A DNA stretch of 64,000 nucleotides, taken from NCBI GenBank assembly GCA_026391695.1, contig JAPLDP010000064.1, forward strand, positions 17,595 to 81,594. Direction: 5' to 3'. This stretch comes from Bacteroidota bacterium. GTDB taxonomy: Bacteria > Bacteroidota > Bacteroidia > Bacteroidales > JAGONC01. Position numbers and translations under genes: made by a program. A model generated the notes under the pieces. The model worked only from the letters and a program-made list of their open reading frames with translations, had not been told where the DNA came from and searched no databases. Below, one piece after another: positions 28,029 through 37,900 of the stretch; the stretch's first letter is position 1, and each line of letters opens with the position of its first letter.

Positions 28029-29165
28029 TCATTTTCGTCTCTCTTCACGGTCTAAATCATCGAATCGCCGCAGGTCATCCTGGCCGACAACATTCTCGAA
28101 GTCAACAGCTTTCTGTTCTTTTAAATCGGAAAAGTTTTCCAATTTTTCCGGGAAATTACCCTTTGCATTACGCTCGATGATCTCGCGGACTTTATCAACC
28201 GGGATAGCCAGTACATTAGCCTGATCATTCACATAGGAATACCACATCACTTTACGGAAAATGTCGGTTTTCTGGTGTATAGCTTCACCTTTTTGGGTTT
28301 TAAGAATGATTTCGTTGTTAGGGAATTCTTTAAGGGCGTCGAGATAAGTTTCAAATTCGTAGTTGAGACAGCATTTAAGCTTGCTGCATTGGCCGGTAAG
28401 TTTTTGTGGATTGGGAGAAAGCTGCTGGACCCTGGCAGCAGTGGTGGTGACAGAACGGAAGCTGGTAAGCCACGTGGAGCAACACAATTCTCTGCCGCAT
28501 GTGCCGATACCTCCCAGCCTGCTTGACTCCTGCCTTACACCTATCTGGCGCATCTCAATGCGCACTTTGAATTCTTCAGCAAGTACCTTGATCAATTCCC
28601 TGAAATCAACACGTTCCTCGGCTGTATAATAAAAAATAGCTTTTGTACCATCACCCTGGTATTCCACATCGTTTACTTTCATTTTTAAGTTAAGCTGGCC
28701 AGCCATTTTTCTTGCCTTGAACATCGTTATGTCCTCATTCTCAACAGCTGTTATCCATTTTTCAATATCCGATGTACGGGCTTTCCTGTATACCTTCTTG
28801 ATATCTTCTGAAGCGGGATTTATCTTCCTTTTCTTCATCTGAATACGAACAACCTCGCCGGTGAGCGTAACGATACCCAGATCATGCCCCGGTGCAGCTT
28901 CAACAGCAACAATATCACCTGTATGAAGATCAATGCCTTCCGGCACACGGAAATAATCTTTCCGGCTGTTCTTGAACCTGACTTCAATGCAATCGAAAAG
29001 CTTATAACCACCCGGGAATACAAGGTCTTTCAACCAGTCATAAGTGTCCAGTTTACTGCAACCATGGCTATAAATGGTATCATTTTTCTGGTAAAGCTGT
29101 GGCTCTGCGGAGCAACCTCTCGATAAAAAATTATTCTTCCTGACTTCCTGTGGATTCTCTTCCAT
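28029..29165 (-). CDS. ricT: PSP1-domain protein RicT (YaaT)
   Basis: 378 residues. The PSP1 region carries IGTCGRELCCSTWL and QCSKLKCCLNYEFETY, the cysteine motifs used for iron-sulfur binding in RicT/YaaT. An N-terminal extension (about 1-45) with CSAEPQLY and a charged C-terminal tail are additions usual in Bacteroidetes. In Bacillus, RicT works with RicA and RicF in an iron-sulfur complex affecting RNase Y; those partners are not in this window. It lies 47 bases after holB and 33 before gldH, so it is operonic. Confidence 0.92.
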   Translation of the reverse strand: MEENPQEVRKNNFLSRGCSAEPQLYQKNDTIYSHGCSKLDTYDWLKDLVFPGGYKLFDCIEVRFKNSRKDYFRVPEGIDLHTGDIVAVEAAPGHDLGIVTLTGEVVRIQMKKRKINPASEDIKKVYRKARTSDIEKWITAVENEDITMFKARKMAGQLNLKMKVNDVEYQGDGTKAIFYYTAEERVDFRELIKVLAEEFKVRIEMRQIGVRQESSRLGGIGTCGRELCCSTWLTSFRSVTTTAARVQQLSPNPQKLTGQCSKLKCCLNYEFETYLDALKEFPNNEIILKTQKGEAIHQKTDIFRKVMWYSYVNDQANVLAIPVDKVREIIERNAKGNFPEKLENFSDLKEQKAVDFENVVGQDDLRRFDDLDREERRK

Positions 29166-29212
29166 TTATATGATCCGTTAAGGAAACAAAATTATAAAAA
29201 ATTTCCTTATGA

Positions 29213-30355
29213 TCAGGATGCCTTCATTTTAAGTAACTGGCTAATCTTCAGCGACAGGTCCATAAACAGGATGGAAGGATTGGCATTCCGTTCAATATGA
29301 AATATAGCTTTATTCAGCTCATCATAAAATAAATCGGCATTGGCAGCATTGATATAAGGCGCAAAGTTTAAAGCAAATTTCTGCTCTAAAGGATTCAGCC
29401 TTGTCATTTCCGATTTCCCGAATTGCATCACCAGGCATTCCCTTACAAATTTTAAGGTATAAACCATAAACTCTTTCTGCTTTTCGCGGCCTATGCCGGC
29501 TATCTCCTCAACAAATTTTTCGATATCGGCAATCTTGCGCTGGTAGCACATCCTCATCCAGGTACTGAAGTTATTGAAATGACTTATTGCGTTTTCAGGC
29601 TCGCCGAGCAACCTGATGGCCTGATGAAAATTCCCGTCAACAAGACTCACAATATCGATAACTTCCTCCTCTTTCCTGTTTCTAAACCTCATTTTCAAAA
29701 CGTCATAAAGCTCTGCATCTGTCAGTTTCGGAATCTTGACAAGATGAGTCCGGGATAGAATTGTATTGATAATTTGGTCTTGATTTTCCGAGACAAGGAG
29801 AAACAGGGTTTTATCAGGCGGCTCTTCAAGGATCTTCAGGATTTTCGGTGCTGCAGCATGATAGAGCTTTTCAACCATCCAAATGATCATCACTTTGTAT
29901 TCCGATTCATAGGATTTGTAGCTCAGGGTGCGGAGTATCTCATTGCAGTCATCAGCATTGATGATGCCCTGCCTGTTCTCTATCTCAATTTTTTCATACC
30001 AGTCGCCCAAGGATATATAACCGTTATTTTCGATCAGGAGTTCACGCCAGTCTCTGAGGAAATTATTGCTTACCGGATCTTTGGGAACTTCTTTTGTCGC
30101 TGCCACCGGGAAAATGAAATGCAGATCAGGATGGATAAGCTTATTGTATTTAATACATGAAGGGCAATGGCCGCAAGAATCGCCATTTTCCCTTTTTTCA
30201 CAATTAATATACTGGGCATAAGCGATAGCTAAAGCCAGCTTACCACTGCCTTCCGGTCCGAGAAAAAGCTGAGCATGGCTGATGCGGCTGTCTCTGACCG
30301 TTTGGATAAGACGCTGCTTAAGAGTTTTCTGGCCGATGATATCACTAAACCGCAT
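29213..30355 (-). CDS. holB: DNA polymerase III subunit delta'
   Basis: 380 residues. The Walker A-like loop GPEGSGKLALAIAYAQ is followed by a four-cysteine zinc module CEKRENGDSCGHCPSC, sensor residues in KVMIIWMVEKLYHAAAPKILKILEEPPDKTLFLLVSE, and NTILSRTHLVKIP, where the usual SRC is SRT. It forms part of the clamp loader that places the sliding clamp at the replication fork. The first in-frame ATG at 30355 (MRFSDIIGQKTLKQRL) matches family starts. It heads a long co-directional run of genes to about 11.8 kb. Confidence 0.93.
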   Translation of the reverse strand: MRFSDIIGQKTLKQRLIQTVRDSRISHAQLFLGPEGSGKLALAIAYAQYINCEKRENGDSCGHCPSCIKYNKLIHPDLHFIFPVAATKEVPKDPVSNNFLRDWRELLIENNGYISLGDWYEKIEIENRQGIINADDCNEILRTLSYKSYESEYKVMIIWMVEKLYHAAAPKILKILEEPPDKTLFLLVSENQDQIINTILSRTHLVKIPKLTDAELYDVLKMRFRNRKEEEVIDIVSLVDGNFHQAIRLLGEPENAISHFNNFSTWMRMCYQRKIADIEKFVEEIAGIGREKQKEFMVYTLKFVRECLVMQFGKSEMTRLNPLEQKFALNFAPYINAANADLFYDELNKAIFHIERNANPSILFMDLSLKISQLLKMKAS

Positions 30356-30427
30356 CAGGGTATATTATATTCAACGATACCTTCTGTATATAGGATTGTC
30401 TTAAAAGTGTTTTGACCTTGCATTTAT

Positions 30428-30530
30428 GCCTCTGTGTTCCTCTGTGTCTTCTTTGTGAATCTTTGTGTTATAATTAGTTAGATTAACCACTGAGAAACAC
30501 GGAGGTAATCACCTAGCACCACAAAGTTAT
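30428..30530 (+). repeat. CTCTGTG-type repeat, divergent copy
   Basis: TGCATTTATGCCTCTGTGTT continues with further TCTGTG/TTTGTG units and, after a short AT-rich centre, by CACTGAGAAACACGGAGG and CACAAAG. The composition and the arm logic match the three copies near 10.8-13.2 kb, but the centre GATACTTG...TTTAT is absent. I treat it as a degenerate or related member. It occupies most of the 240-base gap between holB and the T9SS gene. Confidence 0.5.
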
Positions 30531-30597
30531 GCGCTTTTTTAATCTGAAAAAGGAAATACGAAAAGGTTAGCGAAACGAATCCTTAAACCAAGATTTT

Positions 30598-33500
30598 TCA
30601 CCGGTTAATGACTAGTTTCCTTATCACTGAATTACCATTGCTCATCCTGCACCTGATCAGATAAATGCCATTACTGAATCCTGATGTGTTTATCTGAAAA
30701 TAACGTGTACCTTCCGTTTCTGTTTCAAAAAGTGTCTTTCCAATGTAATTGGTAATTGTCAGTAGGTTGATATCCTGTTCCGATTCAATGATGATATAAT
30801 CTTTTGACGGATTCGGATAAATCCTGATCAGATCATTATGGTCCACTTCTCCGATTCCTGTTAACAGCATGAAACCGACATTGACCACTTTAGTGCCATA
30901 ATCGGGTACAGATGTAAAAATTATGTTGGCTTCATAGACTATACCCTCTTCTAGGTCTTCACCGTTAAAGTTGACCGCGATTTCTTCAATTTCACCTGGC
31001 ACAATGATATCAGATGAATCCCCAAGTGAAAGCCATTCCATTGATTGCTTGTCAAAATTTATAGTAATATCCTGATTTTTATTAAGGTAATCAATTTCAA
31101 CCATCCAGGTCATTGTTTCCGGACCAGAGTTTTCAATGATGATATAACGTGTTTCATAACCCTCAAATGATTCAACATAAATTGACATCGGGTCAACAAG
31201 CATCAGATTACAGGGTAATACGATTTCCAGGTAAGTTTGATTCTCAAGATGAACTTCTTGAGTGAACGGCAGGCACCCCTCTGCATTAATAGAAAGAACA
31301 TATGAGCCTTCTTCCAAATGTACAGAGAAGTAACCATTTTCATCGGTATATGTTACCAAATCGCCAACATCTATAGTAGCATAAACCGGGCTGCTATATT
31401 GGTCTAAAACCTGCCCCGACAGAATTCTCATGACAGCTTCCCTCATGATGATATTATCAACTTGCCAATAATCAATATTTTGTATGCTTGTGCCATGAGC
31501 AGTGAATTGAATCCTGGTTATCTTACCCTGGGCATAATCCGTAACATCATAATGTTGGTGCTCCCACTCAAGTAAAGTGGCATTTGAAAACTCATCAATT
31601 TCAATCCATTCATCTCCTTCCCAAACATCCACTGTCAGCATTTCCGTTCCCGTAAGGTTAGACGAATACATATTCAAGTCAAATTCAAGGATTACGTTAC
31701 TTTCAATTCCCAAAACATCAATAAAAGGACTGACAAGTGAATAGCAGTAATCATTCATTGGTTCGGAAGATTCAAACTGTGCTGAGGGTGCAGGATGTCC
31801 TTCCATAGTATTGATCTGCCAACCCACCTGTTCAGGAAAAAATGTCCATTGCTGTGTTTCAAAAGCCCCTCCATCCCAAGATTCCACAAAGGGAAATGTA
31901 AAAAGTGAAGTATCTACCATGCGGATGTCCAGATCCATAATTGTATAACTTGGTAACCACGTAGATTGAATAAAAGGCTTATAACCTTCAGCCTCTGCCG
32001 TAACGGTCTTGGTACCGATGCCTATATGATAAAAACCATACTGCCCATCAACACGCGTTATCATTTCCTCACCATATCCTAACTCAACAGTTACTCCACT
32101 TAAAGGTTTTTCAGTTCTGGCATCATATACTAATCCCTGTATACCACTTGTACAGCAGTCTTGAACAACTGCCGGACCATCTTTGCAGGACTCACCTCCA
32201 TCGTAAACAGCAGTAACATAGTACTCATAGGTATCCGGAAACAAAGGGGGCGTTATATAGAAAGTATCCTCAGTAAAAGCCATGACCTCATCGAAGAGAT
32301 AGATATTATAACCCAATAAATCATACCTGTCGGCCTCCGGAGTAACATAGCCCCAGATATTCCAGTTATAATCGAGGCCAAGTGCCGTAAGTGTTGTCCA
32401 CTCACCATTATCAACTGAGATCATATCCCCTTTGCCTTGGATAGCCGGTCCTGCATCGTATCCTGCCGGGTATTCTCCTGCAGGTTGGCCTGTGATAGCA
32501 TAACCAAACCACAGCTCCTGTGTGGCATCTATCTGTACCGGTGTTGTCAATGTTACTGTATTCCACTGATCAAGTACCACAGCGCTCAGTTCCTGATCCA
32601 ATACCAGTATGCCGGCAGTATCGCCTGTCCATACCTTCAGGGCATATTCCGGTGTGGCTCCCCGAGGATAGAAAGCGATCTTCGTAAGGTACATACCATC
32701 ATATGGCACCAGATCCACCACTTCCCATCTGGATGCCACTTCGAAGTCTCCTCCTGATGTTAATCCAAAGCTATCATAATTCTCGCCATCATCCCAATGG
32801 ATCCACTCACCAGTATCGTTCCCCGGAGGATTCCAGGTCAATAACACATGATCACCTTCAAGAATCTCAGCTGTCAGTCCTTCAGGCGGATCAGGCATGG
32901 GACAAATCGCCTCAAATGAAGGATCAATTAAGCATGATTCACCTTCATGATACACTGCCGTAACATTGTACCGAAGAATTAAATAGCTTTCACCCTCCCA
33001 AGCATAGCAATTTTCCGGAAAAAATATTGTGTCTGTGTATTCATTAACTGAAGCAGGAATAAATGCCCATTTCCTATCATTCTTCCAGATATAATATCCC
33101 CACAGTTCAAAACGTGAATAGTCGTTTGAATACTCCTGATTTGGGGGTTTCATCGTTTCAGGTGGCTCCCAGGATAAGGTTACCACCATACCATTCACCA
33201 ATCCATGAAAATTCTGCGGTTGAGCCAGAGAGTCACACGGATAATAATAGAAACCGCATTCAGCATAATAGGATTCAACTCCAAAATATGTTGCCCATAC
33301 TCCTGCAACATGAAAACCATAAGACACATCACCTAAAGAATGACAGCCTGCTGTATCATAAGTTCCCAGTTGGGTTTCATCCAAATAAAGATGATATCCG
33401 GTAAAATCTTCATTTTCATAAGGTCCGTCCGGTTCCAGTGCCGAAGTTACCTCGATATCATCCAGACAAATACCTCCTCCTGACGGATTATTTGATTCAG

Positions 33501-34908
33501 CGACAAAAGCAATACGGTAATATTCCGTAACCTCCGGCAGACTTATTACCTTTCTCACCCAAAATGGGTAATTGTTATCATACGAATCAAATAAATTATG
33601 CCAGGGACCACCCGGGGAATTCCTGTAATAGCCTTTTAGATGATTCCATTCATTGGTGTCCTGTGACTGGCAATACCAAAAAATAAGCTTGGGGAGAAGA
33701 GCATTGGCAAGGTTAATAGGCGGCGTCATGATCAAGGTCTGGGCAGAATCACCGCTGAAAGAGATATTATAGTCCCCTGAATGAGCATATGAGGGAATCC
33801 CCGATGGACTTCCTGTACCTATTTCCCAGGACACGGTATCTTCGATGAAAACCTCCTGCCAGGTGGTTGGAATATATCCATGCTCGAAATTTTCCTTGAA
33901 GAGGGTCTGATATTTTGGTTCCGGATCAAGCCAGCAGGCTTCCATCGTTGCAGTATCCACATGGAGATTCTTCGGGGAAAGGTCACAACAGAATGAAATA
34001 TTACAGGTAATATCTTGTATTATAGATATATGCCGCAATTCATAAAAGGGATAATAATTATATAGAATTGTCAGCGTATAGATACCCTGATAAACATCAT
34101 AAAATGTCACTTTGCCATCAAAAGGAGTTATGTCCTGGTAATAATAATCCGGATTGATATCCTCATTAATTAAAGTAATGAGCGCTCCGGCTTCACCCTG
34201 TCCGTCGATCCTGAAATTTGCCACAACCTGAAAACCTCTGACAATAGTATTTGAAAATGCCGGTTCTGAAAAATTATAGCCACTATAACCAATTACAGCA
34301 TATTCATAAAGACCGGAATCAAGTTCGGGCCAGAATAAGTCCAAAAAACAGGTATCCACAACATTGTCATCTAACAGTGTCCACATTCCGGGCTCGGTTT
34401 CTTCCCCTTCATGGAGACGGTATATTTCATAATGGTCTATATCGACGCCCTCGGGTTCGTTCCATTGAATTGCAGCCGATGTATGTGTAAAATCAAAATA
34501 CCCGGCTGTCACACCTGTCGGAGGATTAATATACTGAATGAGGGCAAAATCTATTTCAACAACTTCACCATCGTTGACAACAATATTATCAACAACTTGC
34601 GGAGCATAGCCCTCTGCATTGCAGGTAATTGTATACATTCCCTCGGCGACATTTTCAAGGCTGTACAAACCGACCTGATTTGAAGTCGTTGAATATGTAT
34701 TCAGATCATTTGAGGCTGTTATTGTTGCCCCGGATATGGGCATAGGCATGGGACCACTTTCGAGGACATAACCTGTGATGGTTCCTTCACCTCTCTGATT
34801 AAAAATGAATCTGTTCCCTGATTCGGATTGAATTTTCAGGACAGAGAAAAAGAGGATGAAAAATAGAATACCCACGGAAAGGAGGCTGGTTCTGGCAATT
34901 ATTTTCAT
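30598..34908 (-). CDS. Giant T9SS-secreted multidomain protein
   Basis: 1436 residues, exported through a signal peptide (about 1-30). Domain order by eye: carboxypeptidase-regulatory-like (about 38-115), fibronectin-III-like segments, a choice-of-anchor-J/MAM-like jelly roll (about 335-490), further Fn3-like pieces, a WDDG-type accessory domain (about 700-835), regulatory-like (about 925-990), a second jelly roll (about 1005-1160), regulatory-like (about 1160-1230), a BACON-like Ig domain, and a T9SS type A sorting domain (about 1360-1436; IRIYPNPSKDYIIIE ... NGIYLIRC ... RKLVINR). There is no recognisable enzyme domain. It is probably a surface-attached adhesin or scaffold. It is a tandem paralogue of the next gene, 44 bases away. 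Confidence 0.88.
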   Translation of the reverse strand: MKIIARTSLLSVGILFFILFFSVLKIQSESGNRFIFNQRGEGTITGYVLESGPMPMPISGATITASNDLNTYSTTSNQVGLYSLENVAEGMYTITCNAEGYAPQVVDNIVVNDGEVVEIDFALIQYINPPTGVTAGYFDFTHTSAAIQWNEPEGVDIDHYEIYRLHEGEETEPGMWTLLDDNVVDTCFLDLFWPELDSGLYEYAVIGYSGYNFSEPAFSNTIVRGFQVVANFRIDGQGEAGALITLINEDINPDYYYQDITPFDGKVTFYDVYQGIYTLTILYNYYPFYELRHISIIQDITCNISFCCDLSPKNLHVDTATMEACWLDPEPKYQTLFKENFEHGYIPTTWQEVFIEDTVSWEIGTGSPSGIPSYAHSGDYNISFSGDSAQTLIMTPPINLANALLPKLIFWYCQSQDTNEWNHLKGYYRNSPGGPWHNLFDSYDNNYPFWVRKVISLPEVTEYYRIAFVAESNNPSGGGICLDDIEVTSALEPDGPYENEDFTGYHLYLDETQLGTYDTAGCHSLGDVSYGFHVAGVWATYFGVESYYAECGFYYYPCDSLAQPQNFHGLVNGMVVTLSWEPPETMKPPNQEYSNDYSRFELWGYYIWKNDRKWAFIPASVNEYTDTIFFPENCYAWEGESYLILRYNVTAVYHEGESCLIDPSFEAICPMPDPPEGLTAEILEGDHVLLTWNPPGNDTGEWIHWDDGENYDSFGLTSGGDFEVASRWEVVDLVPYDGMYLTKIAFYPRGATPEYALKVWTGDTAGILVLDQELSAVVLDQWNTVTLTTPVQIDATQELWFGYAITGQPAGEYPAGYDAGPAIQGKGDMISVDNGEWTTLTALGLDYNWNIWGYVTPEADRYDLLGYNIYLFDEVMAFTEDTFYITPPLFPDTYEYYVTAVYDGGESCKDGPAVVQDCCTSGIQGLVYDARTEKPLSGVTVELGYGEEMITRVDGQYGFYHIGIGTKTVTAEAEGYKPFIQSTWLPSYTIMDLDIRMVDTSLFTFPFVESWDGGAFETQQWTFFPEQVGWQINTMEGHPAPSAQFESSEPMNDYCYSLVSPFIDVLGIESNVILEFDLNMYSSNLTGTEMLTVDVWEGDEWIEIDEFSNATLLEWEHQHYDVTDYAQGKITRIQFTAHGTSIQNIDYWQVDNIIMREAVMRILSGQVLDQYSSPVYATIDVGDLVTYTDENGYFSVHLEEGSYVLSINAEGCLPFTQEVHLENQTYLEIVLPCNLMLVDPMSIYVESFEGYETRYIIIENSGPETMTWMVEIDYLNKNQDITINFDKQSMEWLSLGDSSDIIVPGEIEEIAVNFNGEDLEEGIVYEANIIFTSVPDYGTKVVNVGFMLLTGIGEVDHNDLIRIYPNPSKDYIIIESEQDINLLTITNYIGKTLFETETEGTRYFQINTSGFSNGIYLIRCRMSNGNSVIRKLVINR

Positions 34909-34952
34909 GACATTTTTTATTTATACGTGTATTTGTATTCAGATACTTAAGG

Positions 34953-37900
34953 TCATCTCATAATTACAAATTTTTTAATAAGGTACTCACTATTAGTCGT
35001 CCTACAGGTAATTAGATAAATTCCATTATTGAACTTTGTTGTATTGATTTGTAAATGAAAAGGTAACGCTAAGTCTGATTCGTAAATGACTTGTCCGGTA
35101 TAGTTGGTTATTTTCAATTCGTTGATATCTACATCCGATTCAATTGTAATATTATCCTGGGCAGGATTAGGATAAATTTTTAGCACGGTTGCATTTATAA
35201 TTTCTTTAATATCCTCCACGATAATTATACTCAGCTCCACAGTCTCATCCCCAACATTTGGATCAGAAGTCACGTTAACATTGGCTTCATATAAATACAT
35301 CCAGTTTAAATTCCCTGGGTCCACAAAATAAACCGGCACATCTTGTGACTGTCCTGGTTGAAGAGTGCCAGAATTACAGCCCAGAATAGCCCAGTCATCA
35401 GCACCCCAGGCATATAACTCATATCCAAGAATCCAATCATCAACACCCTGAACCAACCCACCAATAATGATCCTGCCCGGTAAATAGTCTCTTGTTATGA
35501 ATGCACCTCCGGCCATACCCGCTCCCCATCCAGGTATATCATCGAGTACATCGTGTGCGATACCAGTCATTTGCCCCGTAAATACATCTATCTGAATTAA
35601 ATCGGCTCCTCCAAAATCCTGGCTAAAAGCCCACAGGTAAGGTACTCCCGAAAAATCATCGTAAGCCAGACCATATACCGCTTCTAAACCAGGATTAGAT
35701 ATTTCGGCCAATGTATTACCGTTGCGGCCGACAAGATAAAAGTCACTGGACAAGTCACTTATCCAGAACGCATCCTGCGAATTGTCATAAGCAATTCCCC
35801 GCACGTTTTCAGGGGCATCAATGGAATTGACAACGTGCATATTGACCGGATCGATGATATAAATGAGAGGCGTGGCTGAACCGCCATACAGGTACTGTCC
35901 GTCCCATGCCAGATCACGGATTGTCGAAGCCCCGACAATGGGATAGGTGCCAATATATGTTCCATCCCTGTTGTATTTATTTATACTGGCTCCATTGGAC
36001 AGTGTCGTATAAAAATATGTCCCATCAAATTCCACACCCGCTTGTGATGAATTCCCTCCGGAAGCATCGGTGATGTTGTATCTAAAGGCTATGTCCCATA
36101 CTTCACAAATACTCTGTTTGTTGTCATTTTCATTAAGAAAATCAATAGAAGCCTGCCACCCAAGAAGCCCATTTCCATCATTGGAAATGTTGATATACCT
36201 GATTTCAGTACCCCAAAATGGATATGTTTCAACATATATTGACAAAGGGTCAAGGCGAAGAACAGGTTGGGTCATCTCTATATCTAATTCAGTTGTATCC
36301 GTGACAAAAACATTACTTTCGTTATGGGTGTTGTACGCATCCCTGGTAAAAGATATCTCATAAAATCCCTTTTCGAGAATGAGGGAATAATGACCATTTG
36401 TGTCAGTATAAGCAGGTTCATAGTCGTCAGCTTTAACTTCTACGCCCTGAATTGGATTCCCGGTTGCCAATTCAGTCACGGTTCCATTAATTCTTGCTAT
36501 CTCCGGAAAATCGATACTGATGTTATCAATGCCCCAGTAATCAAGGTCGCTGGAATTTGAGCCTGTGGCAATGAATCTGAATTTTATAAGACTTCCTACG
36601 TCCTTCTTTGAAATAAAATAGGTAAATGTTGACCAGCCGGTATTCATATCATTGGAAAATTCAGCTAATTCTATCCAGCTTGTATCGTTCCAGATTTCTA
36701 CTTTAAGAAACTCATTATCTGTAGGATTGTTAATGGCCTTTTTTAGATCAAAAGCCATTTCAAAACCATGAACGGGATCGGTGACATTGATTAACGGACT
36801 GGTGAGACAGAAAGAATAGTTGGTGTAGTGGGGAAATCCATTGAATTCAGCAGCAGGAGCATTATTCCCCTCATCGTCATGGATGCACCAGTTGCCCAAT
36901 GATGGTTCAAATGTCCAATCCTGTGGTACAAATGATGCTGAATCCCAGGCTTCGGAGAAAGGCATTATATAAACTGTTTCATCCGACATACCGATATCCA
37001 GAATTAATGTTTGCCCATAATTAATTCTGACATTAGAAATGGTATCGGTTTTATATCCATCTGCTTGCGTTATGATCTGATGCCATCCTGCCGGTAAATT
37101 GATAATGGAATAGCTGCCATCGTATGCCGAAACAGAGGAAAATCCTGATGGATAAATACTTATTATAGCGCCTTCGACCGGATCATTGGTTTTCAAATCA
37201 AATATGATTCCCTCTATTCTCGCTGGTGCGACGGTAATTATTGCCGGACCTGCTTCACAGGATTCTCCCGCATCATAAATCGCTGAAAGATGATATTCTG
37301 TTTTTCCTGGTGGCGGCAAGATGTCCATGTAACTGTTATCTGCAGGGGAAATAAATTGGTATTCCACACCATTCTTATACAGGTTGTAACCCAGAAGTGA
37401 ATCCGCCCTTGGATATATAAATTTTGCATTTGGTGAAGGAGCCAATCTTACTGCCTTCAACTCATTGCAGCTATTATTTTGAATTTGTTTCTTTGGTATT
37501 TGAGTCAATGGTACCTGATTTGACAACCAAACCACGCCACCCTGCAGGTTCCAATTATAATTCAGTCCATAAGAAGATAATGGAGCCCAATTACTACCAT
37601 CTGTAGAAACCAGATCTCCTTTGCCAATAATAGCAGGTCCGCTATCACAACCAGCAGGACGCTCGCCGGGTGGCTGACCTGAGCATGTATATCCGAACCA
37701 CAATTCTTCAGAGGCATCTATTAAAACAAAATTTGGTAAATCAATAATATTCCATGCGTCCATATTCAGACCACTTAATGGATATTCTATTACTAAATTA
37801 GCTGCATTATCACCTTTCCACACTTTCAGGATGTATTCTGTTACATTTGAACTTGGGAAAAAGGCTATCTTAATTAATGATTGTCCGGAATAGGGTTGGA

